A stretch of DNA of 64,000 bases from Sternotherus odoratus (GCA_032164245.1 JAVMKO010000001.1:63532892-63596891), one strand, 5' to 3'; shown: positions 12,746-25,370, counted from the stretch's first letter. Numbers and translations: made by a program. Notes: generated by a model not told the origin, from the letters alone.

Positions 12746-14296
12746 AGGCTGTATTCTAGAATTCTAATCACCTGGCAGACCTGATCACAACCTTTTGTGG
12801 GATATATGTTGGTTATATTGCCTAATAAGTACAGGGGATTTCTCCATTTAAGAAGGCTGGAATTAGCATTTTAGTATCTTTTGCACAAGCAAGAATGAAA
12901 ATCCCTTTACAATATTTCCAGAAAATGTTTAGAGCAATGGGTATCAGTAGGCAAGACTTCAGTCTACATATTAGGATTGTGAATTTAGCACAACAATTAA
13001 TAAAGTGACCACAGTCTACATAAAATGATTAAATTCACTGAGTATATCTTTAGTTTATCTATTGCCTAAATGTATACCCGACCATAAATTTGTGACCCTA
13101 AGAATGTGACCCTAAGAATGTAATTGCTTGCAGTTTCATTAGTACCCTATCCACTTGCCTTAATCCAGCCCATTTCTAAACTCTTAAAGGATCAACTACT
13201 TAACTACTACTAACACGTCTGTTACAGGAATAATGATAATAGTAACAATTATCATCACTGTAGTGTCCCGGAGCCCTAGTTATGAACCAGGATCCAAGTG
13301 TGCTTTATAAATACACAATAATATGTAACATTTCTAATTTTTGTGACAGAAAATATTTTTCTTCAGTTTATACTGTGATTTTTTGACACCACTTTGTGCA
13401 AAGTCAATTACTCTATTTCTTCTTATGGTCAGTCAGTTTCCCTTGTTTGTCTGTGTGTTGGCAGATTTTGTGTGTGTGTGAAAATGTGATTATAAAGTCC
13501 TATTTGCAGAGGAAATCAAAGGCAGGTGTATTAGCTGGAATAACTGCTAAGTCCATTTAACACCCCCCCCCCCCCCCCCAACAAACTGAGTTTTAAGTTG
13601 TATCCCTTTAAAACACAAAAGGAATCTTTCAGCAAAGAAATGTAGTATTAATGTATAAACTGTGACTGTGGTGGGTTTTTTGATTTTATGAGTGAGCTAC
13701 ATTTCTCTGTGATTGCTGATTAGCCTTCACTTCTAATCACACAGGGAAAAGGGCATATCAAACACTCCACAATAGAAAGGGAAAAATAAGATTGAAAAAA
13801 CCATGTTGAAGACAGAACCTGTCTACAAAGGTTGTGTCTTCCCATACTTGTTTGGCCACATAATACTACCTAATTCTTTGTAGCACCTTTCTTGCAAAAG
13901 TTCTCAAAATGGTTTGTCATTTAATACAGAATGTTGAAAACTCAGACTCAATGTCACTTCTCGTTTCCTCTGCTTTTACTGAGAGTTTGTTGAAATCATT
14001 ATCATTTTAGGCCAGGCTTGAAGATCTATTTTTAGTAGGCTTTTTGCTACAAGCAAGTCAGTTGTGGAGCACAGTAATCCAGTGCTGAAGTTTTTCATCT
14101 AATGCAAAATTGTTTCAAAATGTTGAGTAAAGATGAAAAACTCGGTATTTTTCAAAGCACAAAGGAGAGTATTCACATCTCCCGGTGTATTCCGACCTTT
14201 ACTAGGCTTCCAGATTGTCCAAAATATAAAATGGATAGAAAATGACAACCGTGTGTCAGTACACTCATTGGTTGCAGCCATTTATCTCCTATTGTT
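12746..14296. other. AT-rich sequence with an old SINE-like trace and a poly-C tract
   Basis: 13275-13325 ('ccctagttatgaaccaggatcc...tgctttataaatacac') resembles an old MIR-type SINE segment. 13563-13579 is an uninterrupted run of 17 C. 13078-13125 carries a short tandem duplication (GTGACCCTAAGAAT twice). Confidence 0.4.
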
Positions 14297-14776
14297 CAAT
14301 GTTCCCTCTAATTTTTTACATCCATATGTGGAAAGAATGTTATGTGCACCAATATGGAGGTTATGTGTGGTGGGGGTGGGTCTGAGGGGCTCAGTGTGGG
14401 AGGGGGATTAGGCTGGGTCAGCAGGTTGGGGGTGTAGGGGGTGAAGGCTCTAGTTGAGGGTGTGGGCTCTGGGGTGGGGCTGAGGAGGAGGGGTTTGGGG
14501 TGTGGAAGGGGGCTCAGGACCAGAGGACTGGGGTGTGTGGAGGTGTGGGCTCTGGGGTGGGGCCAGAGATGAGGGGTTTGGGGTGCAGGCTGCCCTGGGC
14601 TGCGGTGGGGAGATAGGACTCCCCACAGCCCTCCTTCACCACAGCTGCCTGGGATGGGGTAAAGGTGTCTGTCCCCCTTGCCATGGCAGCTCCCAGGCTG
14701 GGGGAAGGGGAGAGGTGCCTCTCCCCATCTGCCCATGATAGTTTACTGCACAGACACACAGCTTAGAGGGCATTTA
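14297..14776. mobile_element. Non-autonomous TIR element of the 'CAATGTTCCCTCTAA' family, GC-rich
   Basis: The left end CAATGTTCCCTCTAATTT matches the left end of the short insertion at 48031-48173. The right end GCTTAGAGGGCATTT is close to the reverse complement. The interior (14360-14720) is a G-rich imperfect tandem that creates a spurious minus-strand proline-rich frame. The left flank 8-mer CTATTGTT has no clear partner on the right, so the right boundary is approximate. Confidence 0.6.
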
Positions 14777-15109
14777 GGCTGTAACTCTTTGTCATCCGAA
14801 GGACTCTTGACATGATGTTCTAGATGGGTTACTCTTTTTATTGTTGTTGTTGTATCCTTCCCATCATTAGCCTCAAGATCTTACTGATCTTATACTAGAT
14901 CTTACTGATCACGTTTTAGACAGTGACTTGCATAATGGTCATACAATGCAACTGGTTATTCACTGGGAATGGGTGAACTCCAGAAAAGCATCTTCACAGG
15001 GCATTAGCTCCTTCAAAACCCAAATCCACAAGGCCATTGAGATCCAGTCAGATGGTTTGCAGGTCAGTCAACAGCTTCTCTGCTTTCTCTTCCAGTCATG
15101 TGACTGGCT
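14777..15109. other. Intervening sequence, nothing recognised
   Basis: Contains a short duplicated phrase (TCTTACTGATC at about 14879 and 14900). No gene or repeat family is identified. Confidence 0.4.
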
Positions 15110-15930
15110 TCAGTAAACTAGAGGAAATGCTTTATGATGACACAGTTGTGCAAGAATTTAAAAAAAAATTGTCTTCCTACCCCTCATTCTCTCTGGTGAA
15201 TTGTTTAATTTTCTGTCAAACTCCTGTGTCTTTGAATAGTTGATATTTTTCTTACCCAGTAGACTCAGTTTTTAGGAGTAATTTTGTCCGTATGATCTGC
15301 ATTTTCTTGAAACTCTGTTCTAGATGGTTATCCAACTCCTTATCACCAGCATTAACAAATCACCCCAAACTCTCATGCAAGATTCCATCATCCTGAGGTA
15401 AGCTATTCTCAAAGGCAGCACAAAATGCTGTTCTGCAACATCCAAGTATTACTCATTTGCTCTTATTCAGAATCATTTGTTCATCTCAATCTCAACGATT
15501 TGACTGAGCTGACTGCAAATATCAGATCCTGCATTAGAGCCCACTAGGATGTTCCTTTCTAGCAGTGTATTCTCTTCTGCTGTGATTTAAGCAAACATTC
15601 AGCTCTTTAGTGAAGATCTTCAGGGATTTTTCACTATTATCTCCAACTCTTTGTAAATGCCATTCACATTCCTGCTGCTCCAAACTACCCTTTGCATACC
15701 AGATGAAACTGTCTACTCATGTGACTGTGATCAAGATTCCATTTATCTGTAGTCTCCAACTTTTCTGATGCATTGAGCATAATACAGGGTGTGATCTGGT
15801 ACCCGTGTTTATCGCAGACCATCTGTTTTCCAAATCACTAATTCTGGTGTTCATGAACAGCCCAGTATCCCTTGAAAAGAGTGACCACACGTCTGTGTGT
15901 AGGGGAAAGGCTCATCAAGAACTTTCGGTG
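15110..15930 (-). pseudogene. Possible broken coding remnant, unidentified
   Basis: Read on the minus strand, separate short stretches look like protein in different frames. About 15690-15537 is open and gives a charged helical segment containing NSEKSLKIFTKELNVCLNH. About 15354-15256 gives another containing KELDNHLEQSFKKMQIIR. Stops and frame changes separate them, and no intact start or exon boundary is visible. The lysine- and glutamate-rich, leucine-spaced composition suggests a coiled-coil protein. I do not recognise the family and cannot exclude chance. If real, it is a decayed processed copy or a dead gene. Confidence 0.25.
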
Positions 15931-16255
15931 CTGGTTCTAGAGCAAGCATGGATGCAGGGAGAGAACCACAGAGTTTAGTTGCTCAAGATGGAGGAAATGG
16001 TGGAATTGGTGAATGATGAAATAGCATCAGTACTGAAACGTTTGAAGATGGACATGTGAGCAGAAGAGCAGATGTCACTAGGTATAGCTTATCTAATCTT
16101 TTGGATGCCTGTATCAGAATATGTGCACAGGCTTGTCAGTAAGCCTGTTCTGTGAATCTCAATGTTTGCCTTAATTGCTTGGAATAAGGTGGTGACCCAT
16201 TAGGTGCAGGCAGCATTACGGCAAAAAAAAATTGCAGACCTGTTATTTACCAGGC
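15931..16255. other. Intervening sequence, nothing certain
   Basis: A short plus-strand open stretch from the ATG near 15989 (starting MEEMVELVNDEIASVLKRLK) stops after about 23 codons. No other feature is seen. Confidence 0.35.
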
Positions 16256-16990
16256 TGCATGTGGCAATAAACTATATAGGTAAGGGATGCAAGGAGAGTG
16301 TGGGTCAGGACGCGAGCTGCATACGCGCACACACACACAACTAAGATTAATCAATTCAAAGTTTTATTGGGGATAATTACAAGGGGTAAGGGAGCAGTTT
16401 TTTGATTAACTAATAGACTTAATGAAACTTAAAACACACAATGACTAAAATACCTACTAACAATATTTATAAACAAAGATGCAACATTTAGTAATAATTC
16501 ATACTTACAAATACAAACCAACATGTAACGACCGGCAAACGTAGAAGCTCTGTTTCAAAACACGTGAGCTGAGAGAGAGGCTTCGAGGTGATCAAGCTCG
16601 GTTACGGGGATACACGGATACATAGGACTTGTTTTTGTTTCTCCTCTCTCTGTCTGCACATGGCAGACAGACCCATAAGTACCAACTATGATATCATAAA
16701 AGTGTCATAGGGGACGGAGCCCAAACCTTGTTTGTGTTCGCTTCTGATTGGCACAAGCAATGTTTATACCAAGTAGGGGAGCAGGTGCCTCAAAGTCTGG
16801 CTTTGCCCCCAAAGGTGAGGGTAAGCACACTGTTATAGAATACATGCGAAACTGAATGACAAAAGAAGAGGCCAGGGCAATACCGGTTACAAGTGTTACA
16901 GGATGCAGACAGAAACTCATCTGAACAGGAGAGAGAGAGAGACTATATATGTATTCTCTATAAACTACGATACTAGTTTGGCTCACTACA
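16256..16990 (-). mobile_element. Probable LTR of a retroelement, minus orientation
   Basis: The plus strand ends GGCTCACTACA at 16990, so the minus strand begins TGTAGTGAGCC, a usual LTR start. On the minus strand a poly(A) signal AATAAA (plus-strand TTTATT, 16363-16368) lies near the far end, as expected for the R region of an LTR. No coding sequence is retained. The left boundary and target duplication were not found, so a partial or older copy is likely. Confidence 0.45.
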
Positions 16991-18780
16991 TTTTCAATCA
17001 TCTTTCAGAAAAACATATTGATTCTTTTGTTCTAAAAAGTGAAAAATCCTGCTGAAAAACTGTTATTTCCCTTTTTACAACTTACTCTTGAGAATGTGTC
17101 AGTCATGAATGCTTTATGGATGCGCAGAACCATTTTACTCACCCTGTCACCCAGACCAGCTGTGCTGTAGAAAGAAAGGAGAATCTATTTAGAAAAGAGT
17201 GCTAGGAGTACAAGGGCTGCACCATGGAGATCTCCAGCATCTGCCCCACCCAGAGAGACAAGCTAAATCATCCTGTGGCTGATTTGTTTTGTGACTCTGC
17301 TTTCAGACTGAAGGAGAAAGGATAGTTCTAGATAATACTCAGTGCATGAGCAGAGTTCAGCAGGATAAAATTCCACTTGGCTACCCTAATAGCCGCACAC
17401 ATTTTCTCTCAAAAATAAGGTTGCTAAACACATTATTGTTATGAGTTGGGTTAAAGCTAGTTGAAGCCGGTGAGTGTAACAGCTGCCGTTCATTACTGAT
17501 CAATGTAAGAAACAATTAAGCTCCTTTATTGAACAAGAGAGTTGAAATAATAGCTTCCACCCTAACACAGGCACAAGTAGGCAGCGGGGTTTTGCTGATT
17601 AGTGTTTTGGGGGAATATGTGGCTGTCTGTGAAAGATGTAGAAGTAACAAGCATAGAATCTGAGAAAGAAGCAGCAGAAAGTCAAGGGCTCAGCCAGAAA
17701 TAGCATTGGGAAGGTGGCCTTGAGCATGTGTTTGAGTTAAGAACTAGCTGTAGAGTGGCTTGGAACTGTGAGCAAAGAAAATGCCTGCTGTGTTCAGGGA
17801 ACTGGGATTTCGTACATTCTTAACAGGGTTGCATAAAAAATTTCTGACTCATCAATTTCTCCTCCTCACCTAAACAACCCACTAGACTCCAAATTTTGAC
17901 TAAGCACTCAGGTCAAAAGAGTGCTAAGAGTGTATGTTGTTTGGGAAAGACGGAAAAATCCTGATAAAGGAAAAAGGTTGCTCATACAACCTGCCAAATT
18001 TTCAGATTGACTGCGGGCTTGTGCCCAAAGCAACTGGTGGGGCTGCCCATAACTATTTCCATTCCTCTCCCTCTCCACCATGGCTTCCTGACAGGACTAC
18101 ATCATATTATCAAAGTGGAAAAAAACTGGGATGCTTTACAGAAAAGGGAAGGATGGGAGAAATCAATAGTGATCCATTTATGACTTGCCTTACGGTTCTC
18201 CTGTAGTCCCAATCTTTCCCCTGTTTACTCTTACTGGCAAAGTCTGTAAATATCCAATTCCAGGGAGACAAACTAGACTTTTAGACGGAAGTAATATAAA
18301 AAAATATTGGTGACCCTTTTAGACTCTTTTGTAGGGAATTATAGTTCTTGGAAGTTATACCTGTTTTACCTGGTCTTTGTTTGTTTTATTGGGCCAAATT
18401 ACATTTCAGCCATTTGTTTGGTACTGTGGGGCTGTCAGCCGAGCACTAGTTCCATCTACCATGTTAACTTTGCCTGTATATGAGGTGGTGGAGGAGGGGA
18501 GGGATGCAGAAGGTCAGCTGGGAAAGATGCAGTGAGTTAGAAGTTTTAGCTGGAGCAAAGGGCATTTTCTCCTATAATGGGAGTTGAAGGGAGGGCACCA
18601 GATACTGAGCTGTGTTTTCAAGATTATTAGTATTGATCACCTTTGTTGTTTTCTGATTATTATATTGCCTAATAATTGCTGCAGGGCTTTTTGTCTTAAG
18701 TTGATGTTAGTGTAAAGTTTGCCTGTAGTTGCGTATTTTGGTTCTCACACTACGTGCTTCTTTATAACAAGGATCTTGTC
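16991..18780. other. Unique-looking AT-rich sequence
   Basis: About 17430-17560 has a conserved-element texture (few simple repeats, an E-box-like CAGCTG, CAATTAAG). No gene or repeat family is recognised. Confidence 0.4.
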
Positions 18781-19106
18781 ATATCCTATATTATAAAAGA
18801 CAAGCGAATGGTGTGTGAAGCTGTCATGTGCATAGACACGGCCCGGATGAACGGCATGCTGGGGGTTGTAGTTCGGAGGCACAAAATGGCCGCTGCACAT
18901 GCCTGCCTGAGCAATCCTCACACGGAGTTAGAGCACCAAGTTATACATATAAAGTTAGCTGGGCTGTCGGGCGCATGACGAGGAGTTGAGGGGGGAGGGA
19001 GCTGAGCCGGGGGGAGGGGGCTGGGTGAGGGGGTGGTCGTTGCGGGGGGTGGGGGAGCACGAGCCCTTACGGTTGGCCCGTGTACACGGGCTTTTACACT
19101 AGTATA
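18781..19106 (-). repeat. GC-rich interspersed repeat, minus copy of the 62975-63970 family
   Basis: Its reverse complement begins TATACTAGTGTAAAAGCCCG and ends near GTCTTTTATAATATAGGATA. The repeat at 62975-63970 begins TATACTAGCAAAAATACCCG and ends GACTTTTATATATATAGATA. Both carry a G- or C-rich low-complexity block just inside the 'CCCG' end (18990-19060 here). The element class is unknown to me. The tail seeding a TATA microsatellite suggests a non-LTR retroposon, but that is inference. Confidence 0.55.
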
Positions 19107-20115
19107 ACTATATTTTGGTATGCATAGCTATATTTTAGCACAGAACAGAGCAAATCCAGAGGATGTATTGTTTATCAGTTAGGAAGCCAGGATGATAGTT
19201 TTGCTCTAGTAGCATATAATCAATATAGAGTAAAGAGCTATAGTTAGCAGCTTGAGAAATTTGACAGATTTTTCCCTATTATTACAATGTGTGACCTTTT
19301 CATCTTTTCATCCTGTAAACAGGCTAAGTAACCTTGAATTAGTAGAAACAAGCAATGCTGTGCAACTTCTAATGGCATATTTCATCTAGCTATGTCAAAG
19401 ATGGCCAGATAAGATTTATCATAGGAAATCTTTTTGCATAGTCTACTAGAGAGAAGGTTGTAGCCAAGGATACAGTAGCTTCCTCTTGAAATGAATGATA
19501 AGAAGGACATGGACTGTAAATCTGATAGATTCTGAAAAACTTAGGGAAACCTTGAATGCATATTTGAAATATATTAATAATACAAGAGCAGACCTCCTTA
19601 AGGGAAACTTCATTACCAGTGTCAGCATGATGCAAATGGTGATAAGAAGGTATTAAATGGTGATATGAATTTTAGCTAAATATAGGCTATTAAGAAGCTG
19701 CAGTTGAAAAGCTTTAATGTTAAAACACTGCCCAAAACAAATATAATGAATAATACTTTTCAGGTTGCCTAATACAACTAAAATGACATCATCGTTCGTC
19801 AATACTTGTCATGATTATCTAGTCTGAAGTTAAATCAAATCAAGATTCATCTCATACAAAACCTAATCTAGGATTAATACAGATATAGGTTCAGTAACCT
19901 CATCTGTGTACTCATCCTCGCCCCCTTAACTTTCTGGACCTTTTCTAAAAACCTTTAATCTGCTGTTAGCTAAGATGCTCAGCAATTATTTTGTTACCTT
20001 GGGTGGCAGAGCTTCCTCCCCTTACTTGTGCAAATAAACCATTTAGCTTTAACAGGACTTCTTGCATGATTGTGCACGATGTCTCCTGAAGAACACTTCC
20101 ACATCACTTCACTAA
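19107..20115. other. AT-rich sequence, nothing recognised
   Basis: No gene, RNA or repeat family is visible. Confidence 0.5.
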
Positions 20116-20378
20116 AGACTTGTCTACACTTGCAATTTACAGTGCTGCAACTTCCTCACTCAGGGGTGTGAAAAAACACCTCCCGAGCGTAGCAAGTTTC
20201 AGTGTGGTAAAGCATCAGTATACCAGTGCACCTCCCAGCGCTGGTAACTATGCCCCTTGTGGAGGTGTTTTTTTTAGAGTGCTGGGAGAGCTCTCTCCCA
20301 GTGCTGCCCTGAGACCATGTAAGGCATATTAAAGTGCTGCTGTGGCAGCGCTTTAGTGTTGCCAGTGTAGACTAGCCC
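20116..20378. mobile_element. Harbinger-like MITE, 263 bp
   Basis: The left end AGACTTGTCTACACTTGCA and right end AGTGTAGACTAGCCC are inverted repeats. They are flanked by TAA (20113-20115) and TTA (20379-20381), matching the TWA target preference of PIF/Harbinger elements. The interior holds complementary phrases (GGAGGTGT and ACACCTCC; CTGGGAG and CTCCCAG) and can fold extensively. No coding capacity. Confidence 0.75.
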
Positions 20379-20381
20379 TTA

Positions 20382-20833
20382 GTCAATGTAGTTATTCAGG
20401 TATAAATGAAAATGCCTCTCAAATGATTTACATGAAGCCAGTAAATAGATTAAATGGAGACACTTTCGTTTTTAATTTTTCTTGGAAAGCTGTGCCACAT
20501 TCAGCATAATAATGTAATGTCCTGTGTTTTGACTAAAGAGAGCTACCTAATAGTTAAGATGTCAGAATTTTTGCTAATAAACTGAGTGTTAAGTTAGGTT
20601 AAGGCAATAGTTGTTCTACAGATCCAAGTTATAGATAAGATTTTTTTTTATCACCAACCACACAGCAGATTTTAAAGAGATACAGACCTACATAGTACTA
20701 TAATGAACAGAATGGAAGAGCAATAATGGAAACTAGTGACACATGAAACTTCAGGATCATATTGGCCAGTGAAAAAAGCCACTAAAGAGTAAGCAAATAG
20801 GAGGAAGGTGCAAGAGTGGGACACAAGTACCCA
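20382..20833. other. AT-rich sequence, nothing recognised
   Basis: No gene or repeat family is visible. Confidence 0.5.
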
Positions 20834-20958
20834 GCTGTGCCATAGTTACCTCTGTCATCTTGGAAAAATCACTTAATCTCTCTGAGACTCAGTTTCTCAT
20901 TTGTAAAATGCGGATAATCTTTTCTGCCCTCACAAGGATGTTGTGGAATAAAAAATAA
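20834..20958 (+). repeat. MIR-type SINE fragment
   Basis: The run 'cttaatctctctgagactcagtttctcatttgtaaaatgcggataat' matches the well-known MIR core in plus orientation. It is followed by the tail phrase 'cacaaggatgttgtgg'. An ancient amniote SINE, here diverged and truncated at its 5' end. Confidence 0.85.
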
Positions 20959-20993
20959 ATTTATTATATAGTGTTAATTACAGTATGGGTGAC

Positions 20994-21465
20994 TGTGGCA
21001 GAGCAGGGGTAAAACCCCTGCTGGCTAAATCCTGCTTGCTGGCAGGAGGGCTGGGGCAGAGTCTTGGAACAGCCAGCAGGGAGCCCAGCTGGGAGCCCTA
21101 ATGAGGACTAGCTCACAGCACCAGGCTCGGGTAAGTGAACACAGCTGAGGCTGGAAACTGAGAGGGATAGAAAAGCCCTGAGTCAAACTCAGAGGCAGGC
21201 CAGGAAGGGGACAGGAGACTGCTATGCTTTCTCTTCTCTGCAGGCAAGGTGCCTCAGAGGCCTAAAGACCCTGAACCCAGGTACAAAGAGGGTAACTGTT
21301 GGAGGACAAAGGGGAGCACTTTCTTGCACTGAAGCCACTGATGTACACTGTAAATAAAGGACACTAGGGTGAAGCAGCAGAAGCGGGTGTGAAGACTTTT
21401 ATTTCTAGTAGCCAGAACACAGGGCACAGGGGAAAGAGAGCGAGACCTGTGCAGACCCTGTGACA
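20994..21465 (+). mobile_element. Solo LTR, 472 bp, with perfect 5-bp target duplication
   Basis: Begins TGTGGCAGAG and ends CCCTGTGACA (TG...CA with a short inverted terminus TGT.../...ACA). It is bounded by GTGAC on both sides (20989-20993 and 21466-21470). A poly(A) signal AATAAA lies at about 21353. No internal retroviral or Gypsy coding sequence remains, so this is the product of LTR-LTR recombination. The orientation is inferred from the poly(A) signal. Confidence 0.85.
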
Positions 21466-21470
21466 GTGAC

Positions 21471-22391
21471 TCATAAGAGCCTATTTAGCACTTGTATGAT
21501 TCTTTTCATCCATGCATGACCTCCACCTTGAAGCTCTTAAAAGCCATTTCATTTTTCTGATGCAGCCTCGCACAGCTGTAGTACATTGTCATCATGAGTT
21601 GCCATTGTTTAGACTGCAAGCTATTTGGGGCAGGAACTGTCACTTGCCCCAAACTGTGTGTCCTGTAGGCACTACTGCAGCATAAAGGTTGGTATAAGTC
21701 ATTCCATACAGGTACTACATTGTGTTACAATGTGCAGTCAGGCTCTGATTACTTTGTGATACTGTTTCCATCTCTATCTCTAAAAGAGGGAGAGCGAAGG
21801 AAGAATTTGCCAGGCCTGTAGATTCCATTATATATCCAGCCCTGAAGAGCCACGTGCAATTCAAAACTGGTTGAGTAGCCTAGCAGTGAAGTTATTTTTA
21901 ATTCAGGGGTTTATGTGAGTAAAGGTTTGGCCAGTGCTAGTTGACAGATACTGAATGGGTTGTATAAAGAAAATAAATTGTAGCCACACAGTGTTCCGAG
22001 TGGTCTGAAAATGCCAACCAACCCATGGTCACTGAACTGTGAATGTTTAATCACTTAATGCAAAATGCAGTGATACTGAAATATAAAGGATGAAACTGCT
22101 GAAGTGTGTGCTATTGGCCAACAGGATTACTGACTGAATATTTTTCATGGTATTAAGTAATTCAAAACAGGCAGTTTGTTTCTGTTACAATCAGTGTTTA
22201 GTAATTACACCAAAGAGATTAAATTACAAATGTTTTACATATTTTACGTTGCAGTTCTTTGACAGTTGGCCTGAATAAGCATTCTGCTTCCTATCCTTCA
22301 AAGTATCCTAAAGGGATCCAGACTCCAGACTAGTATTTTTTGTTTTTCCAAAGACTAAATGCCCTACCAAAGACCTGTCCTGATGCACCTA
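21471..22391. repeat. Mostly unique sequence with an old SINE/LINE 3' segment at 21608-21700
   Basis: The segment 'tagactgcaagctatttggggcaggaactgtcact...ggcactactgcag' is shared with 31525-31636 and 40010-40135 and represents one old dispersed family with a MIR/CORE-like 3' part. The rest of the interval shows nothing recognisable. Confidence 0.55.
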
Positions 22392-22626
22392 CAGGCATGT
22401 CGCGTCTTACGCGAGGGTTCGGTTCCGTGATTTCTGCATAAATCAACTTAAGTGCATAAAGCGGAAACCACGTATAACCGAAACCCCATTAACTTCAATG
22501 GTGGGCAAAATTGCCCGCCCTAAAGAAAGATTTTATATTTTTGGTTTTCCCTTACTTTTTTTTCCCGGACGACCGTGTAAAGGGGAAATCGTGCAAGTTA
22601 AATGCACTTAAAAGGCGACATGCTTT
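22392..22626. mobile_element. Mariner/Tc1-type MITE, 235 bp
   Basis: The left end CAGGCATGTCGCGTCTTACG and right end GGCGACATGCTTT form an imperfect inverted repeat, flanked by TA on both sides (22390-22391 and 22627-22628), the target of Tc1/mariner elements. The interior has several CpGs and a repeated phrase of the type GTGCATAAAGCGGAAACC. No coding capacity. Confidence 0.75.
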
Positions 22627-25227
22627 TATTAAAAAGAAAAATAACATGGGTGAGGGGCATCAAGTTTCTTATGGGTGTACTAACCCTTTTGGCCATTAGG
22701 ATGGAAGAAACTGAGCAGTGTTCACCTGGGTGGAGTGCCTTTGAGGATGGGGAGCGGGGATGGGACACAGGTAAAAGTTGCTCAGAGAATCTAGTCTTTC
22801 AGCATAGAAACTTCTTTATAATAAATATTCCCAGAGATGAAGTAGACAGGATTGCAGTTAAAGAATAGATTTAACTGTAAGTTTCAAAAGTTTCCCAGGG
22901 GAAAGGTGAAGATTGGCTGCTGCGTTTGATGTGGCATCTTAGGACTGTGACCTTAAATCTTCCTATTTAGTTTTACAATTCCTCCCCTTGAAAAACTATT
23001 TTGTTTAAAGTGGGAGAGAACTGAGTGCATATACTTAAATGCTAGATGTATGTGACAAGTACTACATAAAGGTACTTGTAATAATAAAGGATTTAAAGTA
23101 AATAAAATATTTCAGAAGTTTATTGACATTAGACTGCACATTGCCCTTGAATAATGTCTCCTCACCCTTCTTTCCAGAAAGCATCTCCTGATTCTTTCCA
23201 ATTCATGTTTGAAGTGGAAACAATCAGTATCCAATCAAGAGAGCTGCTATATGAGATCAGATTTTATTTTTAAACTAGGTTTTTGCATGTAGTTTAGGGA
23301 AATGGAGTTAAAAAGGATTTACCATATATTCTTTACAATTTGGCCAGTTGTAAAATGTTATGGAAAAGTATATTCTAATGTTCCTTTTGGGTCTTTTTAT
23401 TGTAAATTATGTAGTGACTTTATTCAGAAGTGAATCACATTAAAGAGTAATGCTTTTCATATCATACACTTGGTGTAAACATGAGCTTTTTACATTCCAA
23501 TTGAAGGTCATGGGAAAGAATAGCTCAAAGTAGAATTAATTTTTTATTTAAAGCATCTTTCCTCTTGAAACAACTATTTTGTACTATTTTTTGTGTGTGA
23601 CAACATATCATTATGTTGGTTCAAGTTATTTAGGACCACTCCTTTATATCTAGAAATGTTCTTATTTGAGCAGGTCAAGCAGATGGAACCATTCATTGGA
23701 ACTGACTGTAGAAGTAAAGAGGAAGTACTTCTCCGACTTGGAATGTAATGGGAAATACAATGCTGGTGTGAAAAAAAATGTACTAGCAAAAAACTTCAAA
23801 GGAGCCAATTGCTCTATTTCTAAAAGTGAACATTGAGCTAAAAATGGTGCCTGAGATCATTTAGCACAGAGTAAGTCTTACCTAACTTTTTCATGCCTCT
23901 GTGAAATCATCTTGGTACTTCCATCTTCAGTGACGCTACCCCAGAATGCACACAAAATACCAGGAATTGCAATGACATTTCTGATACCTAATATTCTGGG
24001 TTAACATCTGTGCACAGGGATGTACCAAGCGGATATTGAAAGAGTAAAAGGGTTAACACTTTTTTTTTTGACTGAATTCTGTACCTCCTTTGACCCAGTT
24101 TAGATGAGCTCTGCTAGTTCAGTTTTAAGTTTTTGGTGCAAAAACAAACCTCTTCCAAAAGTGAACTACCATAGACTATGGCAACTATTCAGAACCATCA
24201 CTTAAGTTGCTTATGTTCTACCAGAGTTATAATGATAAATGTTCTACAGAGTAGCAATTGATATGTTACAGTAAAAATAAACATAGGTAACATTTATTTT
24301 ATATCTTCAACACAGAGTGTATCAAAATTGTTGCTTTCACTTCTCTGGTAATGTGGGGAGTTGGGGAGAGAGACCTTTTGCATGGCAACACATCTATAGT
24401 TTATGCATGAAGCTTATTAATCCTGTTTGTACAACTTGCTAACATGATCATTTGAGGTGCCATTCAAAATACTAAGCTCTGTTTTCAGTATCAATAGTAT
24501 GACTGAAGGTTATTTGGCTCTTGTATTCTTAATAAGTTTAATGCATAATTATGCAGCTTATTCTTTGGAGATCTGGTATATATTTGAAGGGGTATAATAT
24601 GATTTAAAATCTCTACCATCCTACTTAAATAACAAAAGTTGAATCCTAACACACATTCCCATTCTCTTACCTACTTTAAGGTAAGGGAATTTACATTAAT
24701 TTGCATGATAATCAGTTCATATCTTCAGATATTGCTCAGTTTCCTTGATCTTCATTATTGTTAGACTTTGTGACCCAAAATAAGCAAGAAATTGATACAT
24801 AAGCAAATATTATATTGATCCACGCATGGAGGTAACCTATACATGATTTTTTAAAAAAGTTAGTTTTTAAGCTCTGTCATGACACAAAGCAAACATCGAA
24901 TAGCTGGTATTGACAAGTGATAGAGAACTGAGAGAGATTCTCTACGTGAATCCACACTATCATCTGTCCTATACTGAGGAAAAATACTGTTACTAAGCTA
25001 TATGGATACTGCACCTCACTGTTCTTGGCCTGAACTCGTTGGCATACTTTTCTGTTACAGGTTTGGTCTCAGCATGGACTGGATAATGAATGAATGGAGG
25101 CTGCTTTTTTGTCTCTCCACTGAAGAACATGAGCCCTACTAGCATATATAATTTGCTAAAATCAAATAGAGAGAGAACAAAAGTAGCTATGATGCTTTTC
25201 TCTGTCAGTTGTCTTCAGTTACTGTTT
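22627..25227. other. AT-rich sequence, nothing recognised
   Basis: About 2.6 kb with no long frame, no recognised repeat and no RNA gene. Only short homopolymer runs are present. Confidence 0.5.
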
Positions 25228-25370
25228 AGGGTTGCCGACATTTTAACATTTAAAAACCTGCACATGCAGTAAGTGGACTTTGGGTGTCTGGGCAATAGAT
25301 CTGACTGAACACTGTCAGGTTCCCTTTTTAACCAGAACTTCTGGTCAGAAACCAAACACCTGGGCACTCT
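25228..25370. mobile_element. Short TIR element (hAT-like), 143 bp
   Basis: The left end AGGGTTGCCGAC and right end GGGCACTCT are imperfect inverted repeats. The flanking 8-mers TACTGTTT (25220-25227) and TACTGTTG (25371-25378) match at 7 of 8 bases. Its ends resemble those of the larger element at 8451-9249. No coding capacity. Confidence 0.65.

Noticed and set aside
14308..14736. 142-codon proline-rich minus-strand frame
   Set aside because: It falls in the G-rich tandem of a non-autonomous element, with no conserved domain.
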